Shown: positions 31,678 to 44,223 of the stretch, one piece after another
Layout: each line of letters opens with the position of its first letter
Numbering within the stretch: the stretch's first letter is position 1
Source of the DNA: Ehretia macrophylla
Taxonomy: Eukaryota > Streptophyta > Magnoliopsida > Boraginales > Ehretiaceae
Direction of reading: 5' to 3'
NCBI GenBank assembly: GCA_037974665.1
Contig: CM075771.1
Location: 5,084,881-5,148,880, forward strand
DNA length: 64,000 bases
Position numbers and translations under genes: made by a program
Notes under the pieces: model-generated
What the model was told of the DNA's origin: nothing
Databases searched by the model: none
What the model saw: the letters and a program-made list of their open reading frames with translations, nothing else

Positions 31678-34600
31678 TGTCACGCCCCAACCCGGCCTAT
31701 AAGGTTAGACTAGGGTGTGAACTACCATTCAAGTAATATCACGTACTTAGCTGTTTATGAAGATTAACACCTAATGATTTAGTCTAAACTCCAAAGTTTT
31801 TCCGGAAAACCGGCAGCATAACGGCTGTAATTGACCCTTTGGTTTAACCTAATTCTCTAAACGCCTCAAAATTTACCATCTCAAATTCATTTCCAACTAA
31901 GATTACTAATTTACCATCAATTGAATTGCCTATTGGTTATTTCGACGTCCCATTTGATTTAAAACCTAGCATGATACTATGTCTCGTTTGTTTATTTATC
32001 CTCGTTACAAATATACCTATTGATCTTAGCTCAATAGCAAGTACCTGTTAAGATTGGATAAGTTCATTTACTTAGTTCTTAACTAAAGCGTCATAACCTA
32101 AGATAGATACTAGCGGTAATAAAAGCAAAACGATCATAGTAGTGTCATGTCTAGCATCAGTCTACTTAATATAAGTACAAACCAAAATTAGACCCCAAAT
32201 TACAACGAGGGTCTTTTACATCATGACATCGAGCAACATAAAAGGAAATAGTCTTCAAGTAACATAAAGTTCACAAGTAGTCACATTCAAGCAAAACAAA
32301 CAATGACAGGCAGTCACTCCAGAGGTTCATCATTAGGCACACCGTCCTCGGGTACCTGTTCTGGGTCTTCTTCACCTGAGATGATAAAAGAGGGTTAGTC
32401 CTTATGAACTCAGCGAGGGAGAACGAGAAATAAGTTTTGAAACTCATTTTCCAGTTCAACTTATGAAAATCCTTTTTGCAAACATGAACACAACAGAAAT
32501 ATAAGTACAGAAACAGGAATACCGGTCTTTCCTCCCCGAGGTTCTCTAGGAATCAAGCGAGAGTACTTATACACATAGTAAAAAGGATACAGTGAGCTTT
32601 TGCTCTCAGATCAGTTCCAGGATCAGTTGTTGCAGCCGACTTCAAATCATCCCCCAAACACGCCAAGTGGGTGTACTCCGGATGTACCCAGAAATCCTAC
32701 GACCCAACTCTCCGAGGAAGTCTAGCCCCCAAGCGAGAGAGGGAATGGGACCATGGTAGTCACGGGAGCACCAGCAAGCCCGATGCCGCCCAGTGTGCGT
32801 GATCGCTACCATGCCAACAGGAAAGGTTGCAACCTTGTATGCAAATGCACATTCATGACAGGTAATATATCACAGTAGGAGGACAACAAAGTAGGTTGCC
32901 TCCGGACAGTCATAAGATTGCACATTGACAGGTAAACAAGCAGGGCACGATAAGACAGGAAATTTCACTTGAAAGGCATATAGAGTTATATGAAAATTAA
33001 ATGGGCAGCCATGTAACACATGTAAAACAGGCCATATAACTCATTAAGAAGCCCACGTGATCAAGTGATAAGATTATTCAACATGCAATGATATCAACAT
33101 GGGTTCGGATGCAAGGAAAGCTTATTTGTCAACATGCAATGGTCAAAATCCCATTTAAAGTTATAATACAATTACGGGCAGCCCACTAAGCATATAATTT
33201 CCACACAATATCCAAATGATCAACACTTAGCAAGACTACCTAGTCATTAGGGTTTCCGTTTCATGCTTAATCGTGTGATTAAAACTCTAAGTCAACTCAA
33301 AATCATTCTCAAGTCATGCATCATTCAATTCAAGCATCCTCAAGTACTCAAAACAGTCCACATAACATCCCAACACCACATTTCCACACAATTAGTACCA
33401 CAAGAGAGGTTACAACAATTTTCCAAGCATGTAGTTAAGTGAAACCTTTACTGCAATAGGCTGTTTTCTCACAATCAATAGGATAATCAAACAATCTCAA
33501 AATTCAGTGAATAAGATGTCAAATTAAATCTTAAGAAGTTAAATAAAATCAGAAACAAACCTTGCATCAATTGGAGTTCGGAATCATTAGTTATAGCCGA
33601 AACAGTGAGGTAGCACAAAACTGTCCAGATTTGCACACTTTTCAGAAATTGACGTTTTTAAGGTCCTTAGGGTCAGTTTTAGCCTTAGTCCATTTCTGAC
33701 AAAATTGTTCAGAACTGAAAAATCTATCATAAAAACAAATTTCATGTATTTTGGACATCATTTACTAAGTCAAATATGGTTCGTTCCACAAGGTCAGTGC
33801 ATCTGCCAAAACCTGCTTCATTTTTCCAGATTTCCAGATTTGGTCACATTTTAAAGATTTTCCATTTTGAGGACCTTAGAGTCAAAATTTGCTTCGGCCT
33901 ATTTCTGGGAAAAATGTTCAAAACTGTCCAAACTATTCACCTACCAATTTCATTCATTTTCAACATCATTTGCCTAGCTAAACTTACCTCGCACAGACTG
34001 GTCAGAGAGCTGTCAACAATTTCGACTTCTCCTAGCATCATTTTCAAGCCAAGATCTTGCCATGCATGGTTGTTTAAGCTTATGAACGACCATATAGCTC
34101 AAGTACAGAAGCAAATACACACATTTATGAGCATGCATGTGAATTTTTGAAGATTTTTCAAAAGGTTTTAACCCTCACCTTAGAAATCAACCACAAAGAT
34201 GCTCAAAAACCTTGTTGAAGCATAACCTTCTTCCTCTCCTTGCTTAGCCGAAAACCCAACTAGCTTTTCTCTATTTTTCCTAGCTTAGTGATCAATCTCT
34301 TAGCACATGCATGAAGTTAGAACATGAAGAAAAGAAATGGAAGCCAAGAAGCTTACCTAGGCCGAATAGAGTCTTCAATGCACATGCATGTGTAATTTTC
34401 ACCTCCTAGCTAGCTCGGTTGAGGTTCTTTGCTTGTATCTTGCTTTGCTTAGCTATGGTGTGAAGAAGAGAAGCTAAGAAGATGAAGAACTCAGCCAAGG
34501 CCGAGAATGAGAGAGGAAAATGTGAGGGGAGAGAGAAAGATTGAAAAGGAAATGAAGAAATGACAAGAATAAAACTCTTTTGCATTCACCCAAGCATTGG

Positions 34601-35260
34601 TCGGCCTTGGGCTTCCAAATTTGATTTTTTTTTTTTGTCTTCAAGGTGGAATTTTGAAATGTTAGCATGGGCTATGAGTTTTTGGTCGAGCAAGAGAGAG
34701 ATTTGAGGTGGTTTTGATCATATTTTTATGCATTTTGTGTCATAGTTTGTCCAAGCATGCATAGTTGATTATAAAATTGTTCAAACCTTGTGCAAAACCA
34801 TGGTATGGTCGGCCAAGCATGTGGGAAAATTCTGAATTTTGTCTTGGTTAAGCTTATTTTATTGCTTGTGTTTGGAAGTGCAAAAAGAAAAGGAATAAAG
34901 AATGAAGAATGTTTAGTGTTTGGTGCATTTTTTGCCTTCTAATGAGTTGAATTAGGATTATTATATTGATAGGGGATTTTGTAGGATTGTTTAATAGTCT
35001 AGTGCTCCGTGAAAGATGCTTTCTTGATTAGCGTGAAGGCAAGCTTTCCTAGGTCTAGGGCACGCACTACAAGGTAGGACACGAACTACGAGACGAATGC
35101 ACGTTTTCCAAGTAAGTGCACGCAACCCTAAATGAATGCACGTAATTCAATGCATGGCACAAATAATGAACACAATTCTTAAACCTAGGTCATGGCACGC
35201 AAATCTAGGTTAGGGCACACGAAGCTAGGTTTCGCATGCAAATCGGGGTCGGGCCCCACA
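31678..35260 (-). repeat. 5' LTR of the remnant (3583 bp)
   Basis: On the minus strand it runs from TGTGGGGCCCG to GGGGCGTGACA. Near its start (35030-35245) lie degenerate repeats with GCACG and CACGT cores, the counterpart of the array in the LTRs at 46933 and 53403. The open frames at 33776-34150 and 34474-34668 have counterparts in the sister LTRs or are low-complexity and are not host genes. Confidence 0.92.
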
Positions 35261-35363
35261 ACTTCCCATGGGGTCACCCATCCTAGTACTATTATCGCCC
35301 AAGCACGCTTAACATCGGAGTTCTGACGGGATTCGGTGCATTAGTGCTGGTATGATCGCACCC
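35261..35363 (-). pseudogene. 5S rRNA gene, unit 34 (3' end cut off by LTR)
   Basis: RNA positions 1-103 remain; the last 16 nt and the terminator were separated by the LTR insertion. Also CTATTATCGC, AACATCGG and CTGACGGGATTCGG. Upstream and internal promoters survive, so transcription would run into the LTR. Confidence 0.92.
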
Positions 35364-35921
35364 GTCATGTTGAGGGCACAATTCCTATATGTGTTAACGG
35401 TTCACAGTCCTAGCCTAGAGAGATGGCCCATTCAAAAGGCCCAATGGGGTTAAGGACAACCCATCCGCTTCAACAACGCTGCATCCTCGCAAGATGTGAT
35501 ATTGACACGTTGTAGGGCCCTCTGATGTCCCGCGATTCAGGTTGTCGTCCCTTCAACAGCTCACGACGTACGATCCAGGACGGAAAAACAGAGCAAAAGA
35601 AGAAAAATGGCTTGAAACCGATGAAAACGTTCGCGTTTGGGCTCCAAAAATGGGCAAAGCAAGCAAGCTGGCGGCCCCCATCGTAGAGCTCTCAGATAGC
35701 TTTTTTAACGTTATGATGTGCGCTGTGTAACTCCTTACGGATCAAAAGTTATGGGCACCGGAGCGATGGAGACCTGGTCACAAACCCTACGCCCTCGACT
35801 TGCGGGCCCGGCCTTTACGTGAAGCGAAGTTGTCTGCCCAGTGTTCCGTGGGATTCGGTAATAGAGATTTGGCAAATAAAGTATCTTGGCAACCCTAACC
35901 AGGGCAAAAAAAATTGAAAAG

Positions 35922-36039
35922 GGGGTGCACATGAGGACTTCCCAGGGGGTCACCCATCCTAGTACTACTCTCGCCCAATCACGCTTAACTTCGGAGTTCT
36001 GATGGGATCCGGTTCATTAGTGCTGGTATGATCGCACCC
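35922..36039 (-). rRNA. 5S rRNA gene, unit 35 (118 nt)
   Basis: One base short in GTGCACATGAGG; CAATCACG in the A box and GGTTCATT. Confidence 0.92.
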
Positions 36040-36335
36040 ATCATATTGAGGGCACAATTCCTATATGTGTTAACGGTTCACAGTCCCAGCCTAGAGAGAT
36101 GGCCCATTCAAAAGGCCAATGGGCTTAACGACAACCCATCCACTTCAACAACACAGCATCCTCGCAAGACGTGATATCGACACGTTGTAGGGCCCTCTGA
36201 TGTTCACGAGTCAGGTTGTCGTCCTTTGAACAGCTCACGACGTATGATCCGGGACAGAAAAACAGGGCAAAAGAAGAAAAATGGCCTGAAACTAATGAAA
36301 ACGTTCAATTTTTGGGTCCAAAAATGGGCACAACG

Positions 36336-36466
36336 TGCAAGCTTGTTGCCCCTGCCGTAGAGCTCTCAGAGAGCTTTACAACGGCATGTTGTGCGCTGCG
36401 AGCAAGCTGGCTACCCCTGTCGTAGAGCTCTTAGAGAGCTTTGCAACGGTATGTTTTGTGCTGTGT
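36336..36466. repeat. 65-bp tandem duplication in a 5S spacer
   Basis: The GCAAGCTNGNTNCCCCT...GTAGAGCTCT segment occurs twice with a 65-bp period, each copy with its own AGCTCT...GAGAGCT palindrome. The copies differ at several bases, so they probably came from different parental units by out-of-register exchange. This accounts for the 739-bp repeat. Confidence 0.88.
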
Positions 36467-36660
36467 AACTCCTTACGGATCAAAAGTTATGGGCACCGGA
36501 GCGACGGAGACCTGGTCACAAACCCTACGCCCTCGGTTTGCGGGCCCGGCCTCTACATGAAGCGAAGTTGTCTTGCCCAATGTGCCGTGGGATTCGGTAA
36601 TAGAGATTTGTTGGATAAAGTATCTTGGCAACCCTAACCAGGGCAAAAAAAATTGAAAAG

Positions 36661-36779
36661 GGGGTTCAACACGAGGACTTCCCAGCGGGTCACCTATCCT
36701 AGTACTACTCTCGCCCAAACACACTTAACTTCGGAGTTCTGAAGGGATCCGGGGCATTAGTACCGGTATGATTGCACCC
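36661..36779 (-). rRNA. 5S rRNA gene, unit 36
   Basis: Full length but much altered: GGGGTTCAAC, CAGCGGGTCACCTATCC (C box), AAACACACTTA (A box), GAAGGGATCCGGGGC, AGTACCGG and GATTGC. Confidence 0.92.
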
Positions 36780-37337
36780 GTCATGTTGAGGGCACAATTC
36801 CTATATGTGTTAACGGTTCACAATCTTAGCCTAGAGAGATGGCCCATTCAAAAGGCCCAATGGGCTTAACGACAACCCATCCGCTTCAACAACGAAGCAT
36901 CCTTTCAAGACGTGATATCGACACGTTGTAAGGCCCTCTGATGTACCGCGAGTCAGGTTGTCTTCCTTTTAACAGCTCACGACGTACGATCCGGGACGGA
37001 AAAACAGAGCAATAGAAGAAAAGTGGCCTGAAACTGATGAAAACATTTGATTTTGGGCTCCAAAAAAAGCCACAGCAAACAAGCATGCTGCCCCTGTCCT
37101 AGAGCTCTCAAAGAGATTGACAACGGTATGTTGTCCACTACGTAACTCCTTACGGATCAAAAGTTTTGGGCACTGGAGCGACGGAGACCTGGTCACAAAC
37201 CCTACGCCCTCGGTTTGCGAGCCCGGCCTCTACGTGAAGTGAAGTTGTCTTGCCCAATGTTCCGTGGGATTTGGTAATAGAGATTTGGTGCTTAAAGCAT
37301 CTTGGCAACCCTAACCAGGGAAAAAAAATTTGAAAAG

Positions 37338-37456
37338 CGGGTGCAACACGAGGAATTCCTAGGGGGTCACCCATCCTAGTACTACTCTCGCCCAAGCATG
37401 CTTAGCTTTGGAGTTCTGATGGGATTCGGTGCATTAGTGCTGCTATGATCGCACCC
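37338..37456 (-). rRNA. 5S rRNA gene, unit 37
   Basis: Full length. GAATTCCTAGG, GCATGCTTAGCTTTGG, GGGATTCGG and TGCTGCTATG. Partner of unit 45, with which it shares the GCATGCTTAGCTT and GGGATTCGG changes. Confidence 0.92.
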
Positions 37457-38014
37457 GTCATGTTGAGGGCACAATTCCTATATGTGTTAACGGTTCACAG
37501 TCCCAGCCTAGAGAGATGGCCCATTCAAAAGGACCAATGGGCTTAACAACAACCCATCTGCTTCAACAACGCAGCATCCTCGCAAGACGTGATATCGACA
37601 CGTTGTAGGGCAATCTGATATCCCGCGAGTCAGGTTGTCGTCCTTTTAACAGCTCACGACGTACGATCCGGGATGAAAAAACAGGGCAAAATGAGAAAAG
37701 TGGCCTGAAACAGATGAAAACGTTCCATTTTGGGATCCCAAAACGGTCACAGCGAGCGAGCGAGCTTCCCCCGTCCTAGAGCTCTCAGAGAGCTTTGCAA
37801 TGGTATGCTGTGCGCCGCGTAACTCCTTCCGGATCAAAAGTTATGGGCACCGGAGCGACGGAGACCTGGTCACAAACCATACGCCCTCGGTTTGTGGGCC
37901 CGGCCTCCACGTGAAGCAAAGTTGTCTTGCCCAATGTTCCGTGGGATTCGGTAATAGAGATTTGGTGGATAAAGTATCTTGGCAACCCTAACAAGGGCAA
38001 AAAAAATTGAAAAT

Positions 38015-38133
38015 GGGGTGCAAAACGAGGACTTCCCAGGGGGTCACCCATCCTAGTACTACTCTCGCCCAAGCACGCTTAACTACGGAGTTCTGATGGG
38101 ATCCGGTGCATTAGTGCTAGTATGATCGCACCC
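38015..38133 (-). rRNA. 5S rRNA gene, unit 38
   Basis: Full length. GCAAAACG, AACTACGG and GCTAGTATG; partner of unit 46. Confidence 0.93.
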
Positions 38134-38691
38134 GTCATGTTGAGGGCACAATTCCTATATGTGTTAACGATTCACAGTGCCAGCCAAAAGAGATGGCCCA
38201 TTCAAAAGGCCCAATAGGCTTAACGACATCCCATCCGCTTCAACAACGCAACATCCTCGCAAGACGTGGTATCGACACGTTGTAGGGCCTTCAGATGTCT
38301 CGCGAGTCGGGTTCTCGTCCTTTTAACAGCTCACGACGTACGATCCGGGACGAAAAAATAGAGCAAAAGAACAAAAGTGGTCTGAAACTGATGAAAACGT
38401 TCAATTTTGGGCTCCAAAAATGGGCATAGCGAGCAACCTCGCTGCCTCCGTCTTTGAACTCTCAGAGAGCTTTGCAACGGTATGCTGTGCGCCGTGTAAC
38501 TCTATACGGATCAAAAGTATTGGGCACCTGAGCCACGGATACCTGGTCACAAACCTTACGCCCTCGGTTTGCAGGCCCAGCCTCTACGTGAAGCGAAGTT
38601 GTCTTGCCCAATGTTTTGTGGGATTCGGTAATAGTGATTTGGTGGATGAAGTATCTTGGCAACCCTAACCAGGGCAAAAAAAATTGAAAAG

Positions 38692-38810
38692 GAGGTGCAA
38701 CCCGAGGACTTCCAAAGGGGTCACCCATCCTAGTACTACTCTCGCCCAAGCACGTTTAACTTCGGAGTTCGGATGGGATCCGGTGCATTATTGCTGGTAT
38801 GATCACACCC
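38692..38810 (-). rRNA. 5S rRNA gene, unit 39
   Basis: Full length. GCAACCCGAGG, CACGTTTA (A box), GTTCGGATGGG, ATTATTGCTGG and GATCACACCC; partner of unit 47. Confidence 0.92.
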
Positions 38811-39368
38811 GTCATGTTGAGGGCACAATTCCTATATGTGTTAACGGTTCACAATGCCAGCCTAGAGAGATGGCCCATTCAAAAGGCCCAATGGGCTTAA
38901 CAAAAACCCATCCACTTCAACAACGCAGCATCATCGCAAGACGTGATATCGACACGTTGTAGGGCCCTCTGATGTCCTGCGAGTCAGGTTGTCGTCATTT
39001 TAACAGCTCACGACGTATGATACAGGACGAAAAAACTGAGCAAAAGAAGAAAATTGGCTTGAAACTGATGCAAATGTTCGATTTTGGGCTCCAAAAACGG
39101 GCACAGCGAGCAAGCTGGCTGCCCCCGTGGTAGAGCTCTCAGAGAGCTTTGCAACGGTATGCTGCGCGCCGCGTAACTCCTTACGGATCAAAAGTTATGG
39201 GCACCGGAGCGACGTAGACCTAGTCACAAACCCTACGCCCTCGGTTTGCGAGCTGGGCCACTATGTGAAGCGAAGTTGTCTTACCCAATGTTTCGTGGGA
39301 TTCGGTAATAGAGACTTGGAGGAAAAAGTATCTTGGCAACCCTAACCAGGGCAAAAAAAATTGCAAAG

Positions 39369-39487
39369 CCGGCGCAACACGAGGACTTCTCACGGGCTCA
39401 CCCATCCTAGTACTAATCTCGCCCAAGCACGCTTAACTTCGGCGTTCTGATGGGATCCGGGGAATGAGTGCTGGTATGATCGCCCCC
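39369..39487 (-). rRNA. 5S rRNA gene, unit 40
   Basis: Full length, one of the most diverged: CCGGCGC, CTTCTCACGGGCTCACC, CTAATCTCG, CGGCGTT, GGGGAATGAG and GCCCCC at the 5' end. Partner of unit 48. Confidence 0.91.
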
Positions 39488-40045
39488 GTGATGTTGACAG
39501 CACAATTCCTATATGTGTTAACGATTCACAGTGCGAGCCTAGAGAGATGGCCCATTCAAACGGCCCAATGGGCTTAACGACAACCCATCCACTTCAACAA
39601 CGCAGCATCCTCGCAAGACGTGATATCGACACATTGTAGGGCCCCCTGATGTACCGCGAGTCAGGTTGTCGTCCTTTTAACAACTCACGACGTACGATCC
39701 GGGACGGAAAAACAGGGAAAAAGAAGAAAAGTGTCCTGAATCTGATGAAAATGTTCGATTTTGGGCTCCAAAAATGGGCACAGCGAGCAAGCTAACTGCC
39801 CCCATCGTAGAGCTCTCAGAGAGCTTTGCAACGGTAAGCTCTGCGCCGCGTAACTCCTTACGGATCAAAAGTTATGGGCACCGGAGCGATGGAGACCTGG
39901 TCAAAAACCCTACGCCCTCGGTTTGCAGGCCCGACCTCTACGTGAAACGAAGTTGTCTGGCCCAATGTTCCGTGGTATTCGGTAATAGAGATTTGGTGGA
40001 TAAAGTATCTTGGCAACCCTAACCAGGGCAAAAAAAATTGAAAAG

Positions 40046-40164
40046 GGGGTGCAACACGACGACTTCCTAGGGGGTCACCCATCCTAGTACTACTCTCGCC
40101 CAAGCACGCTTAACTTCAGAGTTCTGATGCGATCCGGTGCATTAGTGCTGGTATGATCGTACCC
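40046..40164 (-). rRNA. 5S rRNA gene, unit 41
   Basis: Full length. CACGACGAC, TTCAGAG, GATGCGATCC and GATCGTACCC; partner of unit 49, mainly through shared spacer variants. Confidence 0.92.
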
Positions 40165-40721
40165 GTCATGTTGAGGGCACAATTCCTATATGTGTTAATG
40201 ATTCACAGTGCCAGCCTAGTGAGATGGCCCATTCGAAAGGCCCAATGGGCTTAACGACAACCTATCCGCTTCAACAATGCAACATCCTCGCAAGACTTGA
40301 TATCGACACGTTGTAGGGCCCTCTGATGTACCGCAAGTCAGGTTGTTGTCCTTTTCACAGCTCACGACGTACAATCCGGGACGAAAAAATAGAGCAAAAG
40401 AACAAAAGTGGCCTAAAACTGATAAAAAGATTCGATTTTGGGCTCTAAAAAGGGCACAGCGAGCAAGCCAGCTGCCCCCGTTGTAGAGCTCTCAGAGAGC
40501 TTTGCAACGGTATGCTGTGCGCCGCGTAACTACTTACGGATCAAAGGTTATGGGCACTGGAGCAACGGATACCTGGTCACAAACCCTACGCCCTCTGTTT
40601 GCGAGCCCGGCCTCTACGTGAAGCGAAGTTGTCTTGCCCAATGTTCCATGGGATTCGGTAATAGAGATTTGGGGGATAAAGTATCTTGGAAACCCTAGCC
40701 AGGGCAAAAAAAATTGAAAAG

Positions 40722-40840
40722 GGGGTGCAACACGAGGACTTCCCAGTGGGTCACCCATCCTTGTACTACTCTCGCCCAAGCACACTTAACTTCGGAGTTC
40801 TGATGGGATCCTGTGCACTAGTGCTGGTATGATCGCACCC
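40722..40840 (-). rRNA. 5S rRNA gene, unit 42
   Basis: Full length. CCCAGTGGGTC (C box), CCTTGTAC, GCACACTTA (A box) and CTGTGCACTAG. Shares the C- and A-box changes with unit 50. Confidence 0.92.
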
Positions 40841-41401
40841 GTCATGTTGAGGGCCCAATTCCTATATGTGTTAACGGTTCACAGTCCCAGCCTAGAGAGA
40901 TGGCCCATTCAAAAGGCCCAATGGGCTTAACGACAACCCATCCACTCCAACAATGCAACATCCTCGTAAGACGTGATATCGACACGTTGTAGGGCCCTCT
41001 GATGTCCCGCGAGTCAGGTTGTCGTCCTTTTAACAGCTCACGACATACGATCCGGGATGAAAAAATAGAGCAAAAGAACAAAAGTGGCCTGAAACTGATG
41101 AAAACATTCGATTTTGGGCTCCAAAAAGGGGCACAGCGAGCAAGCTAGCTGCCCCCGTCGGATAGCTCTCAGAGAGCTTTGCAACGGTTTGTTCTGCGCC
41201 GCGTAACTCCTTACGGATCAAAAGTTATGGGGACCGGAGCGACGGAGACCTGGTCACAAACCCTACCCCCTCGGTTTACGAGCCCAGCCTCTATGTGAAG
41301 CAAAGTTGTTTTACCCAATGTTCCGTGGGATTCGTTAATAGAGATTTGGTGGATAAAGTATTTTGGCAACCCTAACCAAGCCAAAAAAAAAAAATGAAAA
41401 G

Positions 41402-41520
41402 CGGGTGCAACACGATGACTTCCCATGGGGTCACCCATCCTAGTACTACTCTCGCCCAAGCACGCTTAACTTCCGAGTTCTGGTGGGATCCGGTGCATTA
41501 GTGCTGGTATGATCGCACCC
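41402..41520 (-). rRNA. 5S rRNA gene, unit 43
   Basis: Full length. CGATGAC, CTTCCGAG and CTGGTGGG; A box intact. It is the partner of unit 51 and has an uninterrupted start site, so it shows the empty state of the site where the 46933 element inserted. Confidence 0.93.
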
Positions 41521-42075
41521 ATCATGTTGAGGGCACAATTCCTATATGTGTTAACGGTTCACAGTGCCAGCCTAGAGAGATGGCCCATTCAAAAGGCCCA
41601 ATGGGCTTAACGACAACCCATCCGCTTCAACAATGCAGCATCCTCGCAAGACGTGATGTCGACACATTGTAGGGCCCTTTGATATCCCGCGAGTCAGGTT
41701 GTCATCCTTTTAACAACTCACAACATACGATCTGGGACAGAAAAATAGAGGAAAAGAAGAAAAGTGGCCTGAAACTGATGAAAATGTTCGATTTTGGGCT
41801 CCAAAAACGCGCACAGCTAGCTCTCTGCCCTCGTCGTAGAGCTCTCAAAGAGCTTTGCAACGGTATGCTGTGCGCTGCATAACCCCTTACCGATCAAAAG
41901 TTTTGGGCACCGGAGCGACAGAGACCTGGTCACAAACCCTACCCCCTTAGTTTGCGGGCCCGGCCTCCACGTGAATCGAAATTGTCTTGCCCAATGTTCC
42001 GTGGGATTCGGTAATATAGATTTGATGGATAAAGTCTCATCGCAACCCTCACCAGGGCAAAAAAACTTGAAAACG

Positions 42076-42194
42076 GAGGTGCAACACGAGGACTTCCTAT
42101 GGGGTCACCCATCCAAGCACTACTCTCGCCCAAGCACGCTAAACTTAGGAGTTCTGATGGGATCCGGTGCGTTAGTGCTGGTATGATCGCACCC
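42076..42194 (-). rRNA. 5S rRNA gene, unit 44
   Basis: Full length. GAGGTGC, TCCTATGGGG, CCAAGCACTAC, CACGCTAAACTTAGG (A box) and GTGCGTTAG. Confidence 0.92.
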
Positions 42195-42751
42195 ATCATG
42201 TTTAGGGCACAATTCCTATATGTGTTAACGGTTCACAGTGCCAGCCTACAGAGACGGCCCATTGTAAAGGCCCAATGGGCTTAACGACAATCCATCCGCT
42301 TCAACAACGCAGCATCCTCGCAAGACGTGATGTCGACACGTTGTAGGGCCCTCTGATATCCCGCGAGTCAGGTTGTCGTCCTTTTAACAGCTCACGACGT
42401 ACGATCCGAGACGAAAAAACAGAGCAAAAGAAGAAAAGTGGCCTGAAACTGTTGAAAACGTTCCATTTTGGGCTCCAAAAAGGGCACAGCAAGCAGGCTG
42501 GCTGCCCCTGTCTTAGAGCTCTAAGAGAGCTTTGCAACGGTATGGTGTGCGCTGCGTAACTCCTTACGGATCAAAAGTTAAGGGCACCAGAGCGACGGAG
42601 ACCTGGTCAGGACCCCCACTTGCTCGGTTTGCGGGCGCGGCCTCTACGTGAAGCGAAGTTGTCTTGCCCAATGTTCCGTGGCATTCGGTAATAGAGATTT
42701 GGTGCCTAAAGTATCTTAGCAACCCTAACCAGGGAAAAAAAAATTGAAAAG

Positions 42752-42870
42752 GGGGTGCAACACGAGGACTTCCCAGGGGGTCACCCATCATAGTACTACT
42801 CTCGTCCAAGCATGCTTAGCTTCGGAGTTCTGATGGGATTCGGTGCATTAGTGCTGGTATGATCGCACCC
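42752..42870 (-). rRNA. 5S rRNA gene, unit 45
   Basis: Full length. CATCATAG, CTCGTCCAAGCATGCTTAGC and GGGATTCGG. Confidence 0.92.
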
Positions 42871-43428
42871 GTCATGTTGAGGGCACAATTCCTATATGTG
42901 TTAACGGTTCACAGTGCCAGCCTAGAGAGATGGCCCATTCAAAAGGCCCAATAGGCTTAACGACAACCCATCCGATTCAACAACACAGCATCCTCGCAAG
43001 ACGTGATATCGACACGTTGTAGTGCCATCTGATATCACGCGAGTCAGGTTGTCGTCCTTTTAACAACTCACGGCATACGATCCGGGACGAAAAAATAGGG
43101 CAAAAGAAGAAAAGTGGCCTGAAACAGATGAAAATGTTCCATTTTGGGATCCCAAAACGGGCACAGCGAGCAAGCTCGCTGCCCCCATCATAGAGCTCTC
43201 AGAGAGCTTTACAACGGTATGATGTGCGCTGCGTAACTCCTTACGAATCAAAAATTATGGGCACCGGAGCGACGAAGACTTGGTCACAAACCCTACGCCC
43301 TCGGTTTGCGGGCCCGGCCACTACGTGAAAGGAAGTTGTCTTGCCCAATGTTTCGTGGGATTCGGTAATAGAGATTTGGTGGATACAGTATCTTGGCTAC
43401 CCTAACCAGGGCAAAAAAAATTGAAAAT

Positions 43429-43547
43429 GGGGTACAACCCGAGGACTTCCCAAGGGGTCACCCATCCTAGTACTACTCTCGCCCAAGCACGCTTAACAAC
43501 AGAGTTCTGATGGGATCCGATGCATTAGTGCTAGTATGATTGCACCC
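43429..43547 (-). rRNA. 5S rRNA gene, unit 46
   Basis: Full length. GGTACAACCCGAGG, AACAACAGAG, CCGATGC and GCTAGTATGATTGC. Confidence 0.92.
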
Positions 43548-44104
43548 GTCATGTTGAGGGCACAATTCCTATATGTGTTAACGATTCACAGTGCCAGCCT
43601 AGAGAGATGCCCATTCAAACGGCCCAATGGGCTTAACGACAACCCATCTGCTTCAACAACGCAACTTCCTCGCAAGACGTGATATCGACACGTTGTAGGG
43701 CCCTCTAATGTCCCGCAAGTCAGGTTGTCGTCCTTTTAACAGCTCACGACGTACGATCCGCGACGGAAAAATAGAGCAAAAGAACAAAAGTGGCCTGAAA
43801 CTGATGAAAACGTTCAATTTTGGGCTCCATAAATGGGCATAGCGAGCAAGCTAGCTACCCCGGTCGTAGAGCTCTCAGAGAGCTTTGCAACGGTATGCTG
43901 TGCGCTGCGTAACTCCTTACGGATCAAAAGTTATGGGCACCGGAGCGACGGAGACCTGGTCACAAACCCAACGCCCTCGGTTTGCGGGCCCGGCCTCTAC
44001 GTGAAGCGAAGTTGTCTTGCCCAATGTTCCGTGGGATTCGGTAATAGAGATTTGGTGGATACAGCATCTTGGCAACCCTAACCAGGGCAAAAAAAATTGA
44101 AAAG

Positions 44105-44223
44105 GGAGTGCAACCCAAGGACTTCCCAAGGGGTCACCCATCCTAGTACTACTCTCGCCCAAGCACGTTTAACTTCGGAGTTTGGATGGGATCCGGTGCA
44201 TTAGTGCTGGTATGATCGCACCC
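44105..44223 (-). rRNA. 5S rRNA gene, unit 47
   Basis: Full length. GAGTGCAACCCAAGG, CACGTTTA (A box) and GTTTGGATGGG. Confidence 0.92.

Larger units (their letters stand above)
30471..35260 (-). mobile_element. Broken Ty3/gypsy retrotransposon remnant (5' LTR and part of gag)
   Basis: Minus-strand fossil made of a 3.58-kb LTR at the right, a primer site and part of a gag region at the left; the rest of the element is missing. Its LTR belongs to the same family as the LTRs of the element at 46933: same TGTG(A/G)GG start and GGGGCGTGACA end, shared interior blocks, opposite orientation. Its coding region is broken in several places. The gag type points to the Ty3/gypsy chromovirus side. The right edge cuts a 5S gene at RNA position 103/104; the matching left edge is lost. 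Confidence 0.92.

Noticed and set aside
33776-34150. 124-codon frame that could be a host gene
   Set aside because: It lies wholly inside an LTR, and its reverse-oriented counterparts appear in the LTRs at 46933 and 53403.
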